Source: Siphonodentalium dalli | Lineage: Eukaryota; Mollusca; Scaphopoda; Gadilida; Siphonodentaliidae | DNA: 64,000 bases | Assembly (NCBI GenBank): GCA_032622095.1 | Contig: CP136061.1 | Coordinates: 127,298,754-127,362,753, forward strand | Direction: 5' to 3' | In this document: positions 57,173 through 64,000 of the stretch, in pieces | How positions within the stretch are numbered: position 1 is the stretch's first letter | How the letters are laid out: the number at the start of each line of letters is the position of its first letter | Translations under genes and position numbers: made by a program | The notes under the pieces: generated by a model | The model's input: the letters and a program-made list of their open reading frames with translations, nothing else | Database searches by the model: none | What the model was told of the DNA's origin: nothing

Positions 57173-57211
57173 CTGGAAATAAATCATAATGGTCAATTTC
57201 CTAGATGTTAA

Positions 57212-58251
57212 CCTTTTCATGACGGGGTCTGCGTTGATGCAGCATTAAAGATCCTGTGCCAGTACACTCCAGGCTTGTCAACCGGTACCATGCAGTACCG
57301 GTACCGGCAGTACTTGGCCGTTTCAACGGTACCGGTTCTGATACTCAGTACCGACGGTTCTCGGTACTCGCCAAAAACAGTAAATAGATCAGTATAGATC
57401 GATTAAAATTTAAGGAACTTTGCTCTTTTAAGTTTGCCGCAACTGCCGCTTGCATTGTGGTATGCTACTATGTGTCAACGGATAAAGCACGCAGCGGCGG
57501 ATGCCGAGTCTTGAAGCCGTTATCATTTTATTCAACAATGTATATATGTGTCATTGACTCAATGTGTGTTACATTATAACTTGCATGAGGATTGCAGCCT
57601 TGCAGGTACATAAAATTTATTTCAGTTTAAATTGTCATTCACCATATATATATACCCATCTTTCCGATGTATGTATTTGATCGCCTGAAGCCCTAAACAT
57701 AAAAGTTCTAACACCTATCAGGCTGCCTAAATTATGGCACATTTTAGGTGATTGTTGTGGGTGATAAATCCAACTATTTCAGACTATACTAATGCATGTA
57801 TGTCACACATTTATGTGTGGCTGCTGTGGCATAGGTGCATTAGGATAGTCTGACATGGTTGTATTTGTCATCCACAACAATCACCAAAAACTGGCACAAA
57901 GTGCCATACATTACCAGTAATTACCACATTAGAATACACTCTTTTAAATGTGTGATATGTAGTGGAATAAACAATACACGGCACCGGTACTGCGGATCTA
58001 ACGCAGTACCGGTACCGGTACCGACTACCTTGGTACCAGCGGTACTTTGACAAGCCTGGTACACTCTCTTATATATGCAAGTCTCCCATTGGGAGCCTCA
58101 CATATATAAGAGAATGATTTGGCTTTAATACAAGGTCAAGGTAAATATTTATAGGCCAATGTATTCTCTTATATATATGGGAGACTCACATATAGAAGAG
58201 AATGCATTGGTAGAGGGTTTTTGCAAAATTTTGGGAAGCTCCTGTCATGAA
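57212..58251. mobile_element. Family C TTAA element split by a hAT-type element
   Basis: TTAA at 57208; left part CCTTTTCATGACGGGGTCTG to GTGCCAGTACACTC, right part TCTTATATATGCAAGTCTCC to GGAAGCTCCTGTCATGAAAT. The break is inside the first hairpin cassette. Confidence 0.9.
57270..58058. mobile_element. hAT-type element with GGTACCGGTACC-iterated ends (789 bp)
   Basis: A perfect 8-bp duplication GTACACTC lies at 57262-57269 and 58059-58066. Ends are CAGGCTTGTCAA and TTTGACAAGCCTG. CAGTACCGGTACCG motifs crowd the first and last ~100 bp. No transposase frame. Confidence 0.95.
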
Positions 58252-58254
58252 ATA

Positions 58255-58814
58255 TGCTTCTTAAATAGCTCTTGCTTGGAATATATTAAATTCACAAAAA
58301 AACATTGAAACATGGATTAGTGTTTTAATTTTGCTGGATTCTAAGGAACTTATCACAGTTAGGAAAAAATATATAGGGAAATTCAAATATAATCGGAAAA
58401 AATACACAGGAAAATTCAATAAGGAAAAATATATATCTGAATCTGATATAATTCCTAATCATGTTGGGTACCATGAGATTATGGGATACTTGATAAGAAT
58501 CATCAATTCAGATGAACAGAATAGCACTCAGACCAGCACTTGGTCAAGGACAGCGGAGCAAAGGAAACACCATTGAAGGGGAGAGCTGTTACCCATCTTG
58601 CCATTCACCAAGGGAAGTATAATGGGGGCAGAAATTTTCATTCTATGCGACACTGAATAGCATGAAAAAGCTTATATATCTGCCGACAGAGAACTGTTAA
58701 ATTGACTTCAGAGTCAATTATTCCAATTTGAGTAGTTTTAATATGAGCTTGATTCACACAAAAAATGCTTTAGTAGCCCATATTAGTTTTTTGGGGAATT
58801 TTGCCATTCATGAT
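58255..58814. other. Intron or 5' region, unassigned
   Basis: A Lys/Ile-rich plus frame (58331-58576) contains RKKYIGKFKYNRKKYTGKF, a short duplicated segment. Not recognised. Confidence 0.4.
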
Positions 58815-59120
58815 CTACCATTGACTACAAATTGTGCTGTTTTTTTGAAGTTCTGACCCTCTAACCAGTAGATGCATCAGGCGCCCCTGCATTTGGTCTT
58901 TGCCGTCAACTGTGTAGACTGATGTCACTGTATGGTTGGCAAAGAAGGAAACTGGGTCCAGAATCCCATCTGTGACAATCTTAGAAAGCCTACACAAATG
59001 TCTGACTGTAAATTGAATACATCCACAGCCTACAACACTAACAACACCAAGTGGCTGGAGTGCTCTTACGGGATAAATATTAATTTCACAAAATACTAAA
59101 CAGAATGCAAGCCAGCACAA
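58815..59120 (-). other. Unrecognised 101-codon minus-strand open frame
   Basis: Reads with protein-like composition, including RHLCRLSKIVTDGILDPVSF and ANHTVTSVYTVDGKDQMQGR. It lies upstream of the first ADAMTS exon seen, on the same strand, but does not match the ADAMTS catalytic or prodomain motifs I know. It may be a fragment of another gene or transposon. Confidence 0.35.
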
Positions 59121-59137
59121 ACTTTGTATAAATTTAA

Positions 59138-59494
59138 CCCTTTACCCAACAGAACGGCCCTGTGCCAATGCATTCTCTTATATATGCGAGTCGACCATAG
59201 GTCGCCTCGCATATATAAGAGAATGCATTGGCTTAACACATATTAAAGAAAAAATGGTAAAAAGTGTTAAAAAAAAGTTTTTTTTAGGCCAATGCATTCT
59301 CTTATATATGCGAGGCGACCTATGGTCGACTCGCATATATAAGAGAATGCATTGGCACAGGGCATAACTGTAACTATCACAATGTGCTCAATGAGCCGGT
59401 TCCAATGATACCCATATTTCCATGGTTTTATTGAGACAGACCGAAGATAATTTAGGCTGTTAGGGCGTTTCTGGGCGTTCTGTTGGGTAAAGGG
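59138..59494. mobile_element. Family D TTAA element, copy 3, inverted
   Basis: TTAA at 59134 and 59495. The internal order (hairpins first, GAGCCGGTTCCAATGATACC last) is the reverse of the other two copies. One end reads GTTAGGGCGTTTCTGGGCGT. Confidence 0.93.
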
Positions 59495-59499
59495 TTAAA

Positions 59500-59720
59500 G
59501 GTTCGGTAACATTATAATCTCGTAACATGTAGACATAATTACAAGCAATGGTAAATCGTGCACCGAGGTCTGGATTGTATCCAAGTAACATATGGTATGA
59601 TATGTCCCATGATGGGTCGTAGAGGAGTGAATTTTTATACAAGACTCCAAATGATAACAACACATCAATGGAATACCTGTAGTCTGGGGTAATTAACCAC
59701 TTGTATGGAGACCACTTCAG
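59500..59720 (-). other. Unrecognised ~70-codon minus-strand open frame
   Basis: Reads LKWSPYKWLITPDYRYSIDV, then SWDISYHMLLGYNPDLGARF and TIACNYVYMLRDYN, and runs into the family D element. Aromatic-rich, without a family I recognise. Confidence 0.3.
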
Positions 59721-60051
59721 TCATAAGGCTTGATTTTTACCTGCCATTCATACTCTAAATATATGCTCATTTTCTAAGACATTTGAAGGTGGAAAGCATT
59801 AGTATACCACTAACAATTCATGTGAGATCACCAGTCAGTCAAGTGGTAGGCCAGGATGGAATGTCTGATTGGTCAAAAGCAGTACTAGTACTTTATGATT
59901 TGTAGTACTTTGTACCGCCATTGCAAATTAAAACTCACTTCAAATAAATCATGCCTGGCATGTGAATTTATACGTGATGTGGCTAAGTTTCATTTATTTG
60001 GATTTATTGTCGTTCCAGCCTCAAGGCCATATTATGACATTGTCAGTTATA

Positions 60052-60148
60052 CAGACCCTCTGCCAATGCATTCTCTTCTATATGCGAGTCACCCATATAT
60101 AAGAGAATACATTGGCCTATAAATATTTACCTTGACCTTGTATTTGCA
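60052..60148. mobile_element. Family C element, one hairpin cassette only
   Basis: CTCTGCCAATGCATTCTCTT to CCTTGACCTTGTA. Neither terminus remains. Confidence 0.75.
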
Positions 60149-60356
60149 ATAACAAGAAATTCAAAATATCCAAAAAACATTTATATCAACACTTATCGAA
60201 ACTCGTGAATATTTGTAAGAATATCCAAGCTCCTTTTCTAACGATGAAATTTTGCAATCCATGGATATAAAATAGTTTGCTATCTGGTAGACGAGTGTAA
60301 CCTGATAAGATATACAGGTTTTAAAAAGGTCCTCAATTTAGTGTAATGAAGTTTAA

Positions 60357-60476
60357 CCCTTTTATGATGGGAACTGGGCTGGTGCAGCATTAAAGGTCCT
60401 GTGCCAGTGCATTCTCTTATATATGCATAGGCACAGGTTTTCGCAAAGTTTCAGGAAGCTCTAGTCATGGAAGGGG
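60357..60476. mobile_element. Family C TTAA element, deletion form
   Basis: TTAA left. CCCTTTTATGATGGGAACTG to AGGAAGCTCTAGTCATGGAA. Most of both hairpins deleted. Confidence 0.85.
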
Positions 60477-60479
60477 TAG

Positions 60480-61125
60480 GCATTTAATAGTATAAAGCAT
60501 AATTTTAATCAGTCATTCACCTTTTAATAAAAGTGTTGATAAAGAATTCACTGCTAACCATTCCCGATTATAAAGGTCATAACAATCATGACTTCATAAT
60601 AAGCCACATTCAACTTGCACCAGTCCACAATTTGACAGAAGGTGTAAAGAACTTGATAGTGAACACAGTTTTTTCTTGATACAAGTGATGCGAACTATTT
60701 ATGTATATTAATATACCAAATCTCATTCAGTTTAGCATTTTACTGAAACGAACCCACGGTATTCATACTCTTGTGAGAAGTTTTCGATGAGGCAATTCAG
60801 AACGTAATATGCACTCACACTCTTTATTGCTGATTAGTCTTCATACAAAATAAACTTTGCCATCAACAAATTTTCATGTCGATGAGATGAAGAACCCAAG
60901 TCTGTATTTCAGATCCTAAGTTACGTCATACATGACACTGAAGCTATAAATTCTGAAGCAGCCTTATTAAAAATTAACAAAATTTTATAGGAATGATAAA
61001 AGTTAATAAACCTTCCTTTTAGCTTGCGATTTCATTGGGTGGGTATGGGTAATGTTAGTACAATCTGAAGTCTTATCCCACGTAAAACTGATCAGCTGAA
61101 TTAGTGATAGCTAGAAGTTGATGTG
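60480..61125. other. Unassigned stretch
   Basis: No coding signature or shared repeat recognised. Confidence 0.5.
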
Positions 61126-61441
61126 CAAGCCTGAGTTTAGTGTGCCTGTCATTTGTAGAATGAGGTCCCCAGAGGGTGAATTTAGTGACGCTATCCCACA
61201 TAGCAGGCTAACATCACAAAATTCATCCTCTGGGGATATAGACAATAAAGAGATAGAATCTATGTTAATCTATAGAAAATTTGATAGTAAAGAAACTTTC
61301 CATAGAAGATGAGGCCTAAGCAGAATGAGGTCCCCAAAGGGTGAATTTAGTGATGCTAGCTGACAATGTGGGATAGTGTCACTAAATTCACCCTCTGGGG
61401 ACCTCATTCTGCAAATGACAGGCACACTTCACTCAGGCTTG
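61126..61441. mobile_element. Family B hAT-type MITE, deletion form, perfect 8-bp duplication
   Basis: TTGATGTG on both sides (61118-61125, 61442-61449). CAAGCCTGAGTTTAGTGTGC to CACTTCACTCAGGCTTG. Part of the left hairpin is deleted. Confidence 0.95.
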
Positions 61442-61444
61442 TTG

Positions 61445-61840
61445 ATGTGATATTTTCCCTGGATAAAATGACCAATTTTACAATAAAGCTGGGGGGAGTT
61501 GATTTTATTGTAGAAAAATAATAATGTATTATATTTAAAAGTAAAATATAGAGAAATAAAACTATTAATTAACTAAAATTAATTTCATCATTTCATATTG
61601 AATCTATTTTAAGGCTTTCTATTAAATGACGTATAAACACATCACATCACGTGTGTTAATGGGTTCGTTGATACAGCATGAGTGCCAGCATAGAGATGGC
61701 ACAAGTGCTGTATTGACAAGCACACATGTCATTCTGTGTTTATTACATGCCCCCTCCTAGAATCTGTGAATTAAAAAAACAGACTTACAAGGTTTATTCA
61801 GGAACATACAGAGCTTGATTTGATGATGGTTTTATTTTAT
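61445..61840. other. Unassigned stretch with one dispersed repeat
   Basis: 61725-61835 matches 33120-33245. The rest is AT-rich and not recognised. Confidence 0.5.
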
Positions 61841-61935
61841 ACAGTAATGCCCTAAATAATCGACTTCTTAACCACAGCAGAACTATGGGTAACTTTTCAG
61901 GATTTAGTCGGAAATATGGCTTGTTGCCATTCATA
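61841..61935. mobile_element. Family A MITE, left half only
   Basis: TACAGTAATGCCCTAAATAA to TTGTTGCCATTCAT, then runs directly into the AAGATGGCTG repeat. Confidence 0.88.
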
Positions 61936-62400
61936 TGAAGTTTGGTGATGATCGGATGAGGGATGTGGCCTGTATGGTGTGCCAAAGGATTAAGTCATGT
62001 AAGAGTAAAATCCAAAATGGCTGCTGGTGCCAATTTTTTCATCGAAAATTGTTTAAATTCGACAGACCCCATCCAGAGGTGATCCCAAACATGCCTGTAA
62101 ATTTTCAAAACAATACTCCAAAAAATGCGGGCTACACAGTGTGCCGATGGATTACAATTTGAAATCCAAGATGGCTGCTGGCGGCCATGTTTTTAACAAA
62201 TTTCAGAAAAAATTGATTGACATGTGAATTGTAGGTCATGTGATGTATTTCCAGAAAAAAATTCTCAAAAATTATTAATTGCAAATTTTTTTAATTTACC
62301 TAGCGCATTGCCAGATAAATGTTATGACTGTTCAATGATATGCCTGCTTTCGTTACTCATCTTGAGGTCACCCCGAAGGACACACACACCGACGACGGAT
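61936..62400 (+). repeat. Dispersed repeat with 'AAGATGGCTG' motifs, copy 2
   Basis: ATGAAGTTTGGTGATGATCG, GGTGTGCCAAAGGAT and TCCAAGATGGCTGCTGG as in 2160-2600. It ends GGACACACACACCGACGACG. Confidence 0.75.
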
Positions 62401-62499
62401 GCCAACCCATAGCAATAGTTCAAACTTGACTTCGGGTGGAGAAAAGACCACCCAGAGGGTTCATTTCACTGGGAAATAACTCACTGCACATAGAAACCA

Positions 62500-62632
62500 C
62501 TGACCCCCAGAAAGCAAGACAAACTTGCCTAAATACATGAATCAGGTTACCCTCCCTTAGCATGGATCAGAAATCAGGGTTCAAACCAGCTTCACCATCA
62601 CTGAATGGCTAATGTTAGCCTAATGCGCCTTG
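62500..62632 (-). repeat. Interspersed repeat (SINE-like), copy 2
   Basis: Minus strand: GGCGCATTAGGCTAACATTA, GTGATGGTGAAGCTGGTTTG then AACCC. The B-box-like GGTTTGAACCC is present; the A box is weak. Confidence 0.45.
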
Positions 62633-62639
62633 TATATTT

Positions 62640-63265
62640 ACCATCTGGGGAGGGGGCCCTCATACTGTACTAGTAAGCTCTAAACTAGGGTACCGCCAGA
62701 CTGATCTCAGCACCTTAATTACCACCCAAGCTTTACTTTATAACAGACAAGCCAAGCTTTCTATGAATTCTGCTATTCAAATCAGTAAATTAGGGAATTC
62801 TGAAATATTGCCAGCAAGACACATTAATGTTGTACATCTTTAGAACTTTTTTCTGGCAAGGTTTCCCCAAAAAAGTTATGCTCAAAGTATATCATGACCC
62901 AGTTAAATTCCAATGACTTTTTTATTGATGAAGCAAGCTTTAAAAATTTCACACAAGCTATGTATCTGTAAGCATAATTAGGAGGGAGTCTCAAAGAGTC
63001 TGTCAAGAGGAATTTGAACACCCATTCATCATCTGTGACCAAGATGGAACCAAGGTTAAGTGTCTATATACAGCTCATTAGTTTATAATTGCTTCGATGG
63101 CCACCTGAAATGTTATGGCTCAATATGATGTCAGTTTTAATAACCTTGAAACCAATAAGCAATCTCACAAGTGATGCACTCAGAGGCACATACAGGCAAC
63201 TGGGAAGTTCACCCTCCACCCATATAGAAAACCCAGTTATCAATACCTATATAATATACAATATA
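62640..63265. other. Unassigned stretch
   Basis: A 72-codon minus frame (62824-63042) is not recognised. Confidence 0.45.
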
Positions 63266-63269
63266 TAGA

Positions 63270-63428
63270 GAGTAATCAATTGGTTCCGAGAATTAAGTTA
63301 AATAATTCTCTAGAGGCGAGAGATGTCTGTAAGAAACGAGTGCGGGTTAGCGCACTAATTTCTTACCCAAATGTCTCCTGCATCGAGTGAATTATTTAAC
63401 ATAATTCTCGGAACTAATTGATTACTCT
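63270..63428. repeat. Foldback palindrome, ~160 bp
   Basis: GAGTAATCAATTGGTTCCGA pairs with CGGAACTAATTGATTACTC. The inner arms AAATAATTCTCT and GAAACGAG.GCG pair with their complements. Like 17091-17232, it is followed by a TTTTATTA string. Confidence 0.85.
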
Positions 63429-63685
63429 TTTTATTACACTTCTGCATCAATTTGGTGCGGAGAAAGATCAACCATCGAAATTCAGTCTAGATCAGTAAGC
63501 GACATAATGTCAATGTCACGAGAAATTATATAATTCACTAGTGACATAACCATTTTTAATTAACGCCGTTTTAAATGGAAATCACGCATAGGAGTGTAAT
63601 AAAGGATAACAATAGGAAAAACTATATTATTTATTCCTATTCATTCATTTATCCATGAGCAAGTATCCATTTATCAGAGGATTAA

Positions 63686-63918
63686 CTCGTCCATGACTGG
63701 AGCTTCCTGAAATATTGCGAAAACCCTGTGCCAATGCATTCTCCAATAGGAAGCCTCACATACATGTATTGTAAAGTATGCATTGGCCTAACAATATTTA
63801 CCTTGACCTTGTAAGCCAGTGCATTCTCTTATATATGGGAGACTTGGATATATATACGTCAATGCGCTGGGACAGCATCTTTAATGCTGCACCACTGCAG
63901 CATCCCGTCATAAAAGGG
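63686..63918. mobile_element. Family C TTAA element
   Basis: TTAA at 63682 and 63919. CTCGTCCATGACTGGAGCTT to GCATCCCGTCATAAAAGGG; hairpins diverged. Confidence 0.88.
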
Positions 63919-64000
63919 TTAAGAATGCAGGAATTTGAATCGGAGCCTGATCGGTCAAACTAACCTAGTAATACTGTGCGTGCAGTTTTGTTTTGTCTCT

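Noticed and set aside
59460-59663. Candidate upstream ADAMTS catalytic exon
   Set aside because: The translation lacks the expected strand/helix motifs before TGPEISSNA, and the frame runs into a family D element end.

Overview
The window is animal nuclear DNA: AT-rich, with widely spaced short exons joined by GT-AG introns and a very high density of small DNA transposons. No bacterial-style gene layout is present. The phylum cannot be fixed from the sequence alone; the repeat load and the single extracellular-matrix protease gene suit an invertebrate animal, probably marine, but that is inference.

One protein-coding gene dominates. On the minus strand, 20 exons between 57172 and 1279 join in a single open frame (2958 nt, 986 residues) in which every splice phase matches. 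The product is a secreted ADAMTS metalloprotease of the ADAMTS9/ADAMTS20/GON-1 clade. In transcription order it encodes the end of the catalytic domain with the zinc site HELGHVFNLPHD and the VMAP Met-turn (57172-34252), the disintegrin-like domain (31876-24685), the first thrombospondin type 1 repeat (22224-20650), the Cys-rich domain (20828-16495), the spacer (16495-10131) and a run of further TSP1 repeats (10260-1279). The gene is open at both ends: signal peptide, prodomain and first part of the catalytic domain lie upstream (not found between 57173 and 64000), and more TSP1 repeats and the C terminus lie beyond base 1.

The introns (0.3 to 17.6 kb) hold at least nine families of short non-autonomous elements. 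They fall into three superfamily types by target duplication. (1) TA-flanked, near-perfect palindromes of about 200 bp (family A) and one pogo-like element. (2) TTAA-flanked piggyBac-type elements, most with CCCTTT termini (families C, D, E, F), several of which share one interchangeable AT-rich hairpin cassette. (3) Elements with 8-bp duplications of hAT type: family B, a 141-bp element, and three 0.8-1.1 kb elements whose ends carry arrays of an iterated motif (TCGAAT, GGTACCGGTACC, GGTCCGGTCC). Nested insertions and a local duplication with an empty site give insertion order and exact boundaries.

The points most worth a second look are: a triplicated splice acceptor in front of one TSP1 exon, which would give frameshifted transcripts if misused; the shared hairpin cassette across TTAA families; the iterated termini of the hAT-type elements; the paralogous empty site of family A; and a few unexplained intronic reading frames.
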